Below, piece after piece: positions 15,481 through 23,468 of a stretch of DNA of 64,000 nucleotides. The notes under the pieces were generated by a model that saw nothing but the letters and a program-made list of their open reading frames with translations, did no database searches and was not told the DNA's origin. The position numbers and the translations under genes are program-made. Source of the DNA: Pedobacter steynii (lineage in GTDB: Bacteria > Bacteroidota > Bacteroidia > Sphingobacteriales > Sphingobacteriaceae); the NCBI RefSeq assembly GCF_001721645.1, contig NZ_CP017141.1, positions 4,464,001 through 4,528,000 of the forward strand, given 5' to 3'. Position 1 is the stretch's first letter. Every line of letters starts with the position of its first letter.

Positions 15481-16383
15481 ATGTCAAAAACAGAGAGCCT
15501 TGAAGATTTTTACCGCGAAAAGTTCAATTGGCTTCCTGAAAATCTTCAGGAAGGCATAGGACATTTTAACGTCTTTAACCTGGATAAGCACCTGGGGCCA
15601 AATGCCGCTCCCGTAAAATACAGCAGACGGGATTTTTATAAAGTCTGCCTGATGAGAGGACGGAATATCTACCATTATGCCGATAAAAGCGTAGAGATCA
15701 GCGGTTCTACCCTGATGTTTTTCAATCCAAAAGTTCCTTATACCTGGGAATGCTTAAATGAAGAAGGATCGGGCTACTTCTGCATTTTTACCGATGCTTT
15801 TTTTACAGAAAAGATCCGGGGCAGTTTAACGGACCTGCCCATGTTTGCATTGGGTGCTAAACCTTCCTTTTCCTTAAATGAAGAGCAGGACAGGCAGGTA
15901 ACTACACTCTTTCTGAAAATGATGGAAGAGCTTGATGCAGATTATATTTATAAATATGACCTGATCAGAAACTATGTGATGGAGCTGATTCACTTTGCGT
16001 TGAAAATACAGCCGGCAGAAACCCTGTATCAACACCCGGATGCCAATTCCAGAATTACTTCGGTGTTTACCGAATTGCTGGAACGCCAGTTTCCTATAGA
16101 ACGCCTGCAGCAACGTTTTACCATGCGTTCCGCAACAGATTTTGCACAACAACTTTCTATCCATGTAAATCACCTCAACAGGGCCATTAAAGAAACCACA
16201 GGAAAAACAACTACGATGCACATCACCGAGCGCATTGTGGCCGAAGCCAAAGCCCTGCTGAAACATACCGACTGGAATATTACGGAAATTGGCTATTGTC
16301 TTGGATTTGAAGAATCTGCCCATTTTAACAACTATTTTAAAAAACATACCCGGCTCAACCCTTCTCAATTCAGGAATGTTTGA
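15481..16383 (+). CDS. AraC family transcriptional regulator
   Basis: This 300-residue regulator has an N-terminal cupin-like sensory half (residues 1-170; SGSTLMFFNPKVPYTWE) and a C-terminal double helix-turn-helix (about 195-298; FAQQLSIHVNHLNRAIKETT and ITEIGYCLGFEESAHFNNYF). The terminus TRLNPSQFRNV is typical. This subtype is often encoded next to the oxidoreductase or SDR gene it controls, and here an SDR gene follows 82 bp downstream on the same strand. The inducer is unknown. Its promoter implies a leaderless transcript. Confidence 0.9.
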   Translation: MSKTESLEDFYREKFNWLPENLQEGIGHFNVFNLDKHLGPNAAPVKYSRRDFYKVCLMRGRNIYHYADKSVEISGSTLMFFNPKVPYTWECLNEEGSGYFCIFTDAFFTEKIRGSLTDLPMFALGAKPSFSLNEEQDRQVTTLFLKMMEELDADYIYKYDLIRNYVMELIHFALKIQPAETLYQHPDANSRITSVFTELLERQFPIERLQQRFTMRSATDFAQQLSIHVNHLNRAIKETTGKTTTMHITERIVAEAKALLKHTDWNITEIGYCLGFEESAHFNNYFKKHTRLNPSQFRNV

Positions 16384-16435
16384 ATTTTACAATAATTGGT
16401 TTGATAGATATAAACCTTTAATGCCCGCTGTCCGG

Positions 16436-16443
16436 TAATTTTG
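16436..16443 (+). promoter_or_regulatory. TAATTTTG -7 box upstream of the SDR gene
   Basis: TAATTTTG matches TAnnTTTG and lies 22 bp before the ATG at 16466. No TTG sits at the optimal -33 distance, so the promoter could be weak or activator-dependent, consistent with control by the adjacent AraC protein (inference). Confidence 0.4.
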
Positions 16444-16465
16444 TTTCCATAAAAACGCTGAAATT

Positions 16466-17305
16466 ATGGACAATCAAAAAGTATGGTTTGTAACAGGTGC
16501 TTCTAAGGGATTAGGGTTAAGCCTGGTAAAACAACTGTTAAAAGAGGGCTTTAAAGTGGCCGCAACAACAAGGAAACTCAAGGAGTTAACAGGTGCAGTA
16601 GCTAATGATACCGCGAATTTTCTCCCACTGGTGGCAGACCTTAAAAATGAAGAAAGTATCGGCGAAGCAATTGATGCCAGCATCGCTAAGTTTGGTAAAA
16701 TAGATGTCGTTGTAAATAACGCAGGATATGGGCTAACCGGAAGCCTGGAAGAGCTAAGTGATGAAGAGGCGAGGGCTAACTTTGACGTGAATGTATTTGG
16801 TTCTTTAAATGTCATCAGAAAGGTGATGCCTCATTTTAGAGCGAAACATGCAGGTCATATCTTTAACATCGCCTCTATCGGTGGTTATACAGGCGGCTTT
16901 CCCGGATTTGGCATCTACTGCGCAACCAAGTTTGCGGTAGCGGGTTTTTCCGAATCACTTGCCGCTGAGGCAGCGCCTTTTGGCGTAAACGTGACTGTAG
17001 TTTATCCCGGATATTTCAGGACCAGTTTTCTTTCTCCGGATTCTTTGATCGTACCGAAAAATCAAATTGAGGCCTATCAGGAAGTAAGGGCAAATGAACA
17101 TGCACATCAGAATAGCATTAATGGTAATCAGGCTGGAGATCCTGAAAAGGCAGCTGATGCACTGATTCAGGTTGCAGGGGCAGAAAAGCCTCCTTTACAT
17201 TTGTTTCTGGGTGCCGATGCTTATGAATTTGCAAATGTTAAGATTAATCAGGTTAAGCAGGATCTTGAAGAACAGAAACAGATCACCGTTAACACCGGTT
17301 TTTAG
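16466..17305 (+). CDS. Short-chain dehydrogenase/reductase (SDR)
   Basis: A classical 279-residue SDR with cofactor motif TGASKGLGLSLV (TGxxxGxG, residues 10-21), NNAG at about 86-89, catalytic Ser in FNIASIGGYTG and Y-x-x-x-K in YCATKFAVAGFSE. T-R-K after the second strand suggests NADP preference. The substrate is unknown. It belongs to the group annotated as 'oxidoreductase, SDR family' in many Bacteroidota next to AraC regulators. A strong terminator follows at 17321-17348, so this is the end of the transcription unit. Confidence 0.92.
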   Translation: MDNQKVWFVTGASKGLGLSLVKQLLKEGFKVAATTRKLKELTGAVANDTANFLPLVADLKNEESIGEAIDASIAKFGKIDVVVNNAGYGLTGSLEELSDEEARANFDVNVFGSLNVIRKVMPHFRAKHAGHIFNIASIGGYTGGFPGFGIYCATKFAVAGFSESLAAEAAPFGVNVTVVYPGYFRTSFLSPDSLIVPKNQIEAYQEVRANEHAHQNSINGNQAGDPEKAADALIQVAGAEKPPLHLFLGADAYEFANVKINQVKQDLEEQKQITVNTGF

Positions 17306-17320
17306 ATTAAAAACAAAATA

Positions 17321-17349
17321 AAAAAGGCCGTCAGATGACGGCCTTTTTT
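17321..17349. terminator. Strong Rho-independent terminator after the SDR gene
   Basis: AAAAAGGCCGTCA (17321-17333) pairs perfectly with TGACGGCCTTTTT (17336-17348), and six T residues follow the GC core. The A-run on the other side means it could also work on the minus strand, although no minus-strand gene ends here. Confidence 0.9.
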
Positions 17350-17402
17350 GTGGTAATAAATCTTTATCTTTAGTCATATTCTCGGTATAAAGTCTGGGTA
17401 GT

Positions 17403-17432
17403 TTGTTTTCAGAGGGAACATTCTTAACTTTA
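17403..17432 (+). promoter_or_regulatory. TTG-N19-TAACTTTA promoter of the GAF histidine kinase
   Basis: TTG at 17403-17405 and TAACTTTA at 17425-17432 are 19 bp apart. The -7 box deviates from TAnnTTTG only in the last base. The ATG at 17440 is 7 bp downstream, so the leader would be extremely short, or the second in-frame ATG at 17452 is used. Confidence 0.5.
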
Positions 17433-17439
17433 TATCACA

Positions 17440-18648
17440 ATGACAATCTCAATGGCGACTCAAATAGATCAGGATATTATCTCCTCAGAAGAAGAAAGAA
17501 TTAAAGCCCTGAAAAGGTATGCGATTCTGGATACGCCACCGGATGGCTCCTTTGACCGGTTAACCAGGTTAGCAGCGAGCCTGCTGAAAGTACCCATTGC
17601 CATTGTGAGTCTGGTAGATACTGACCGGATCTGGTTTAAGTCGAAATATGGAGTGGATGTCCAGCAGATAGATCGCGAAGAAGGGCTTTGTGCTTCTGCA
17701 ATTTGGTCTGATGAATTTTATCAGGTCGAAGATGCAGCAGCTGATCCCAGAACATCAAACCACCCACTCGTTGCAGGCGCTTTAGGACTTAGGTTTTATG
17801 CTGCAGCCCCCCTGCGGACTAAAGATGGTTTTAACCTGGGTACTTTTTGTGTGATGGACAAAGAAACACGGACGTTGAACCAGGAGGAAGCACAGATTTT
17901 AAAAGACCTGAGGGACATTGTAATGGATCAGATTGAACTGAGACTGGCTTCCAGGACCAGTATCGCCCAGCATAACCAGATTTTAAATACCACTGCCCAT
18001 GACCTTAAAAATCCATTGACCACCATCCCTGTCCGTGCCGATCTGATCAAGATGAAGAAAGACAATCCGGAGATGGTAGACACGCTATGTGATCAGATTA
18101 AAATTGCCAGCTTAAATATGGTTCGGATCATTGATGAGTTGCTGCAGGTTGGAAGCATAGAAGCAGGAAAAATTCATTTGCTGTTAATCAGGGTCAATGC
18201 TTCATTTTTAGTCAGCAATGTAGTTTCTATGAATCTCCCTTTAGCGGAAAGAAAAAACCAGACGCTGCACTTTAGCTATGAAAAGGACCTTTACGTGAGT
18301 GCTGATGAAGGAAAGCTAACAGAAATCGTGGATAATCTGGTAAACAATGCCATCAAGTATTCACCAATGGGCACCAATATCTTTGTACGTGTCAAAGAAA
18401 CAGCTGATCATAAAGTGATAATCGAGGTAGAAGATGAAGGCCTGGGCCTGACTACTGAAGATAAAAGTAAGCTATACCAACGGTTTACCCGTTTAAGCGC
18501 ACAGCCTACCGGTGGAGAAAATTCAACAGGCCTTGGCCTTTCCATCGTAAAAGTGCTCGTTGAAGCACATGAAGGTACGATCTCAGCAGAAAGTGAAGGG
18601 CAGGGCAAAGGCTGTAAGTTTATTGTTGAACTGCCTACAAGGAGCTAA
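17440..18648 (+). CDS. GAF-domain sensor histidine kinase
   Basis: This soluble 402-residue kinase has no membrane segment. Residues about 25-170 form a GAF domain (RYAILDTPPDGSFDRLTRLA, then VPIAIVSLVDTDRIWFKSKYG and AAAPLRTKDGFNLGTFCVMD). The phospho-acceptor is H187 in TAHDLKNPLTT, followed by the HATPase domain with N box NNAIKYSP, G1 EDEGLGL and G2 STGLGLSIVK. The GAF subtype is the one common in cyanobacterial and Bacteroidota kinases that sense small molecules or redox state. No response regulator gene is adjacent. Its stop codon directly abuts the stop of the convergent epimerase gene with no intervening base. The start may be ATG 17440 or 17452. Confidence 0.92.
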   Translation: MTISMATQIDQDIISSEEERIKALKRYAILDTPPDGSFDRLTRLAASLLKVPIAIVSLVDTDRIWFKSKYGVDVQQIDREEGLCASAIWSDEFYQVEDAAADPRTSNHPLVAGALGLRFYAAAPLRTKDGFNLGTFCVMDKETRTLNQEEAQILKDLRDIVMDQIELRLASRTSIAQHNQILNTTAHDLKNPLTTIPVRADLIKMKKDNPEMVDTLCDQIKIASLNMVRIIDELLQVGSIEAGKIHLLLIRVNASFLVSNVVSMNLPLAERKNQTLHFSYEKDLYVSADEGKLTEIVDNLVNNAIKYSPMGTNIFVRVKETADHKVIIEVEDEGLGLTTEDKSKLYQRFTRLSAQPTGGENSTGLGLSIVKVLVEAHEGTISAESEGQGKGCKFIVELPTRS

Positions 18649-19515
18649 CTAGAAGCAGGTTACCTGCCACTGTCGCTTCCAGTTTTCTTTCGGATTTAAA
18701 GAAAGAATCCCTTCCTTTTCTTCCAGGTTTTGTTTGGTATGAATCCCATCTGCAATGCCACACCAAGGCTCCAGGCATACGAAATTGGCATCTTTAGCCG
18801 CCCATATTCCAAAGAAAGGAAAATCCTTAAACTGAAATTCAAGTCCATGCGGATCCTGTTTGCTCCGGACTGCAATAGCATCGCTTTTCAGATTTTTAAA
18901 TACCAGGGCATCCTCATAGAATAAGTCATGCTCCAGTCTCAGTTTTCCATTCTCCAGTTCTGTCATTTTTGTTTCATCGTCTATCAGGTCCTGATTGATC
19001 TTGTTGGAAATGAGCTGATGGTCTTTGTTAAACTGAAGATAATAATCATGATAGGATAACTCTTCTTTTAAAGGGACTGCGAATGCTGGGTGGCCACCTA
19101 TAGAAAACCATAACTTCTGATCTCCTGTATTAAGTACCTCATAGCTGCAAATCAGCTGATCTGCTGAAAGCTGGTAACGTAAGCCCAGACGAAATTCAAA
19201 AGGGTACACTTTCAGACTCTCTTCGTCGTGTTCCAGCGTAAAGAGTAGTTCTGTTTCACTGATCTGTTCTGCTTCAAATACCCGGTCTCTGGCAAAGCCA
19301 TGACGGGGCAGGGTATAAGCTTTATTCTTAAAATAATAGGTGTTGTTTTTTAAGCCACCCACGATAGGAAACAATATCGGACTAAATTTACCCCAGTAAT
19401 CCGGATTGCCACTCCAAAGGTATTCCAGCTCTGTTTTTTTACTTTTTAAACTTTGTAATTCTCCGCCTTTAGAGGAGAAGGAAGCGCGCAGGTACTGGTT
19501 TTCTAAGGAAATCAT
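18649..19515 (-). CDS. Aldose 1-epimerase family protein (LacX/YeaD-like)
   Basis: A 288-residue galactose-mutarotase-fold protein. The opening LENQYLRASFSSKGGELQSL and the block LFPIVGGLKNNTYYFKNK, then LPRHGFARD, are typical of the LacX-like branch of the aldose 1-epimerase family. The conserved His is in RHGFARDR, and SIGGHPAFAVPL carries a second candidate His. It may interconvert anomers of a sugar or sugar phosphate; the substrate is unproven. It is a single-gene unit facing the GAF kinase with back-to-back stop codons and is transcribed away from the PAS kinase. Confidence 0.88.
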   Translation of the reverse strand: MISLENQYLRASFSSKGGELQSLKSKKTELEYLWSGNPDYWGKFSPILFPIVGGLKNNTYYFKNKAYTLPRHGFARDRVFEAEQISETELLFTLEHDEESLKVYPFEFRLGLRYQLSADQLICSYEVLNTGDQKLWFSIGGHPAFAVPLKEELSYHDYYLQFNKDHQLISNKINQDLIDDETKMTELENGKLRLEHDLFYEDALVFKNLKSDAIAVRSKQDPHGLEFQFKDFPFFGIWAAKDANFVCLEPWCGIADGIHTKQNLEEKEGILSLNPKENWKRQWQVTCF

Positions 19516-19613
19516 AATGGATAAAAGTAGAAATTAAATTGAAAAATCAATTGGCTATTTGTCACAGCTTTGTCAACCATTTTTTACTATATTTAAATCC
19601 TGCCTGGGAAAAA

Positions 19614-21971
19614 ATGAGTATAGAAAAGAAATTATCATCCACAACAAGCATTTTATTCAGAAGACCTAAAGTTGTAGGAATTATCGTATTTCTGCTGCTA
19701 ACCGCCATCATTCTTTTTGTTGCCAACCAGAGATACCGGCTGGTTATGGAAGATAAAAGACTGGAAATGTCCAGGATATTAAGCACAGTGAAGCAGAATG
19801 TAGATCAATCTCTGAAAAATAGCTATACTGCTGCACTGACCCTTGGGCTTACCATTAATGGGAACGGTGTTCCGAAAAACTTTGATACGGTAGCCTCACA
19901 GCTGCTGAATTCTAACCGTACGTTATCCTCAGTTCAGCTGGTACCCAATGGTATTATCAAATATATCTATCCGCTGAAAGGGAATGAGCCTGCGCTCAAC
20001 ATGGATGTGTTCAGGCACTCAAAAAGTATTTCTATCGAGGCGCAAAAGGCTGTAGAATCCAGGAAGATGTATTTTGCTGGTCCAATAGCGCTTCAGCAGG
20101 GAGGAATGGGAATTGTGGGCCGGATGCCTTTGTTTTTTGACAATAAGTTTTGGGGCTTCTCTGCGGTAGTGATTAAGCTGGATGTGTTTCTTAAACAGGC
20201 AGGAGTACACGAGCAGATGAACAACAGGTTTCAGTTTCAATTGTCAAAAGTAAATCCGGTAAGTGGTAAAGAGGAATTTTTTCTACCAATACACCCAGGT
20301 TTTTCGAAATCTGCCTATGAAACCATAGACTTTCCTGATGGAGACTGGAAGCTGTATGTAATGGTTGCGACTGCTTATAAACCTTATCTGAAAATAATTT
20401 TTCCGGCGATATTTAGCGTCTTACTAGCCGCACTGACTGGCTTTTTGGTTTACCTCGTATTTAAGAAGCCTGCAGAGTTACAATTACTGGTTCATCACCA
20501 GGCATCCAGATTAATAGAAAATGAAGTTAAGTTTAAAACGATATTTGATCAGGCTGCAATCGGTATTATGGAAATTGATTCCAATACCGGTACTTTTTTA
20601 AGGATCAACAGTAAGCTTTGTAAAATACTGGGATATACTGAGGAAGAATTGCGTCAGACCACTTTTCAGGCCCTGACTCACCCGGACGATTTAAAGGAAG
20701 ATTTGCGATATTTCCAGCAAATGAGGGCGGGACTAATCAGGGAGTTTGAATTGCTGAAAAGATATTACCGCAAAGATGGACAGGTGGTCTGGGTAAATTT
20801 AATGATAACCCCATTATGGAAGGCAGGTGCTGAACCCACTACCCATATTACCGTTGTTGAAGATGTGACCGGGAGAATTGAAGCAGAACAGATTGCCGAA
20901 GAGTATCAACATCGTTTGGAGTCTTTAATCAATACCATAGATGGAATTGTATGGGAGGCAGATCCGGTTACTTTTGATTTTAATTTCATCAGTAAGAAAT
21001 CAGAAGATATTCTGGGTTATACCGCTGAAGAATGGTTGTCCTCGCCAACATTCTGGGCAGACCATGTACATCCTGAAGACCGCGATTGGGCAGTCAAATA
21101 TTGCATCACCTGTACAAGAAAAATGGAGCAGCATGATTTTGAATACCGGATGATTGCAAAGGGAGGGGATGTCGTTTGGTTAAGGGATATTGTCAACGTG
21201 ATTGTGGAAGAGGGCAAAGCAGTATTGCTCCGGGGAATCATGATTGATATTACTAAGAACAAACAGGCAGAAAGAGACCTGAATCATTCTTTTGATCTCG
21301 TAAATGAGCAAAATAAGCGCTTGTTGAATTTTTCCTATATCGTGTCTCATAACCTGCGTTCCCATAGCAGTAATATCCAGTCGATTGCTTCTTTGATTGA
21401 AACTACGGATGCTGAGGAAGAACGGACTGAGATGATTCAGCTGTTGAAAAAGGTGTCTGATGCCTTAAATGAAACATTACTGAATTTAAATGAAGTGGTT
21501 AATATACAGACGAATATTAACATTATCGTTGAGCCGCTTAATCTGAAAAGATATATTGATAAAACACTGAATATTCTGCATGATCAGATTGTATTGAAGC
21601 AGGTTACCGTTATCAATAAGGTTACTGAGGATATTGTTGTCAATTATAATCCGGCTTATCTGGAGAGTATCCTGCTGAATTTTATTTTCAATGCCATCCG
21701 GTACAGTCATGACGATAGGCTGCCTGTGATTGAACTAAGCTGTCGTCATGAAGATAGACTGGTACTGCAAATTTCTGATAATGGAATCGGGCTGAACCTG
21801 GAAAAACACGGTGATGAATTGTTCGGAATGTACAAAACTTTTAATGGGAATCCGGATTCCAGGGGTGTCGGACTGTTCATCTCGAAGAATCAGATTGATG
21901 CCATGGGGGGAAGGGTAACGGTAGAGAGTGAAGTTGGGGTAGGAACAACTTTTAAGATCTACTTCAGGTAA
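19614..21971 (+). CDS. CHASE/PAS membrane sensor histidine kinase
   Basis: The 785-residue hybrid-free kinase is predicted to start at ATG 19614; a TTG frame opening at 19539 adds 25 unlikely residues. A first transmembrane helix (about 23-42, VVGIIVFLLLTAIILFVA) and a second near 265-290 flank a periplasmic CHASE domain (for example SSVQLVPNGIIKYIYPLKG). Two PAS domains follow (FKTIFDQAAIGIMEID and LESLINTIDGIVWEAD), then the phospho-acceptor H579 in YIVSHNLRSHSSNI and a HATPase domain (NFIFNAIRYSH, ISDNGIGLNL, SRGVGLFISKNQ). The SHNLRS-type H box is the common Bacteroidota PAS-kinase form. No cognate regulator is adjacent. The ligand is unknown. Confidence 0.9.
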   Translation: MSIEKKLSSTTSILFRRPKVVGIIVFLLLTAIILFVANQRYRLVMEDKRLEMSRILSTVKQNVDQSLKNSYTAALTLGLTINGNGVPKNFDTVASQLLNSNRTLSSVQLVPNGIIKYIYPLKGNEPALNMDVFRHSKSISIEAQKAVESRKMYFAGPIALQQGGMGIVGRMPLFFDNKFWGFSAVVIKLDVFLKQAGVHEQMNNRFQFQLSKVNPVSGKEEFFLPIHPGFSKSAYETIDFPDGDWKLYVMVATAYKPYLKIIFPAIFSVLLAALTGFLVYLVFKKPAELQLLVHHQASRLIENEVKFKTIFDQAAIGIMEIDSNTGTFLRINSKLCKILGYTEEELRQTTFQALTHPDDLKEDLRYFQQMRAGLIREFELLKRYYRKDGQVVWVNLMITPLWKAGAEPTTHITVVEDVTGRIEAEQIAEEYQHRLESLINTIDGIVWEADPVTFDFNFISKKSEDILGYTAEEWLSSPTFWADHVHPEDRDWAVKYCITCTRKMEQHDFEYRMIAKGGDVVWLRDIVNVIVEEGKAVLLRGIMIDITKNKQAERDLNHSFDLVNEQNKRLLNFSYIVSHNLRSHSSNIQSIASLIETTDAEEERTEMIQLLKKVSDALNETLLNLNEVVNIQTNINIIVEPLNLKRYIDKTLNILHDQIVLKQVTVINKVTEDIVVNYNPAYLESILLNFIFNAIRYSHDDRLPVIELSCRHEDRLVLQISDNGIGLNLEKHGDELFGMYKTFNGNPDSRGVGLFISKNQIDAMGGRVTVESEVGVGTTFKIYFR

Positions 21972-21980
21972 GTTCATCAT

Positions 21981-22008
21981 ACTGCGGAGGTGGGAATGCC
22001 TCCGCAGT
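21981..22008. terminator. 10-bp stem-loop between convergent genes
   Basis: ACTGCGGAGG (21981-21990) pairs perfectly with CCTCCGCAGT (21999-22008) around an 8-nt loop. There is no T-run on either side, so it may be a Rho-dependent or processing hairpin. Its position between the PAS kinase and the convergent efflux operon supports a 3'-end role. Confidence 0.5.
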
Positions 22009-22047
22009 GCTGATAAACAAATAGAAATATAGGGGGAAGATCTTGGT

Positions 22048-23466
22048 TTATTCGTTAATACCGCCTCCCAAAGCAGTATAAAGTTCTACGTCTGCACCTA
22101 AACGCTGACGTTTCAAATTGCTTAGCTCCAATTCGCTTTGCAATAGATTTCCTTGTGCAAGGATCACTTCGAGATAGGTTGCCATGCCGCTTCCGAAAAG
22201 CATATTCGCATTTTTTATGGCCGAACGGAGGGTATTTACCCGGGTTTCAGCAATGGCAACCTGTTCTTTTAAGCGGGCTGATTTTGCTAATGCATCCGAA
22301 ACTTCGGTCACCGCAGTAAGCACCGTTTGTCTGAATTGTAAAACAGACTTTTCTCTTTCTACCTTTGCAATTTCAAAAGCTGTTTTCAGCTTTCTGCGTT
22401 GAAAGATGGGTTGTGTAACTGATCCTGCCACCATTCCAAATAAGGAACCGGGGATATTAAACCAGTTGCTGGCTTTGAAGGAGTTCAGTCCGCCGTTTGC
22501 TGTAATGTTGAGCGATGGGTATAGGCTTGCCTGTGCAATGCCAACAGATTCGTTGCTGGCACGAAGCGCATATTCACTTGCTTTTACATCCGGACGGTTG
22601 TTCAGTAAAGCCACGGGATATCCGGTAAGCATTTGCGCTGCAGGAGCGATGTCATTCAGTTTCTTTATCCGGTTGATGGAAGAAGGAAGGGTTCCTGTCA
22701 GCAGGCTCAGCGCATTTTCCTGAATGCTGATGCTTTGTTGCAGGGAAGGAACCAGCTGTGCGGAGCTTAGTTTCTGCGCTTCTGCCTGTTGAACCGCCAG
22801 TATGGTTGTTAAACCTGCGTCCCATTGCAGTTTTGTCATTCTTAAGGTGCTGTCGTTCAGGGCAAGCGTTCTGTTGGCGATCTGTAATTGCTCATCCAGC
22901 ATCAACAGGTTGTAATAACCTGTAGCTACTCCGGATACCAGTTTGCTGCGGATCGCTTTTGAAGCTTCACGTGTCTGAAGGTATTCCGATAAAGCTTTTG
23001 CTTTCATTCCTTTTAACTTACCAAAGAAACCGATTTCCCAGGAAAGGTTTAAAGCCGCATTGTAATCCTGTACTGACCTTGAACCGATAAACTGACCGAT
23101 GCTCAAGCCATTTAAGCTGTTTTTCGAAGGTGTACTGGAATTTGCCTGGATATTTAAGCCCAGTTCCGGCAGGAAGTTTACTTTTGCCTCACGAAGCGTC
23201 TGATCCGCGCTTTCAATGTTCTTCAGGGCAATCAGCAGGTCAAAGTTTTTCGCATTTGCACTGTCGATCAGTGATTGTAACTCCGTATCGTTAAAAAAAA
23301 CTTTGGTACTCAATGCCGCGACACTGCTGGAATCTGTTTTGGCCTCTTCAGATCTGAATTGCTGTGGAAGATTCATGTCCGGTCGGACATATTCCTTACC
23401 GACCTTGCATCCTGAAATCAGGATGGCTAAGGCGGTAATGGTATATAATTTATGTAAATGATTCAT
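22048..23466 (-). CDS. RND efflux outer-membrane factor (OprM/NodT type lipoprotein)
   Basis: The 472-residue outer-membrane channel has a lipoprotein signal with lipobox cysteine in ALAILISGCKVGKEY and the family opening CKVGKEYVRPDMNLP. Two OEP repeats form the TolC-like coiled-coil barrel; the second starts around YPVALLNNRPDVKASEYALR, the NRPDV/A motif of OMFs. It docks on the adaptor/permease complex to export toxic compounds. Its start is 2 bp from the permease stop, so it is the last gene of the tripartite operon. Confidence 0.94.
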   Translation of the reverse strand: MNHLHKLYTITALAILISGCKVGKEYVRPDMNLPQQFRSEEAKTDSSSVAALSTKVFFNDTELQSLIDSANAKNFDLLIALKNIESADQTLREAKVNFLPELGLNIQANSSTPSKNSLNGLSIGQFIGSRSVQDYNAALNLSWEIGFFGKLKGMKAKALSEYLQTREASKAIRSKLVSGVATGYYNLLMLDEQLQIANRTLALNDSTLRMTKLQWDAGLTTILAVQQAEAQKLSSAQLVPSLQQSISIQENALSLLTGTLPSSINRIKKLNDIAPAAQMLTGYPVALLNNRPDVKASEYALRASNESVGIAQASLYPSLNITANGGLNSFKASNWFNIPGSLFGMVAGSVTQPIFQRRKLKTAFEIAKVEREKSVLQFRQTVLTAVTEVSDALAKSARLKEQVAIAETRVNTLRSAIKNANMLFGSGMATYLEVILAQGNLLQSELELSNLKRQRLGADVELYTALGGGINE

Positions 23467-23468
23467 TG

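Noticed and set aside
15874..16368. 164-codon antisense frame inside the AraC gene
   Set aside because: Antisense to a gene with a clear helix-turn-helix; long shadow frames are expected from the codon bias.
21981..22008. Calling the 10-bp hairpin a confident Rho-independent terminator
   Set aside because: There is no T-run on either strand; kept only as a possible 3'-end hairpin.
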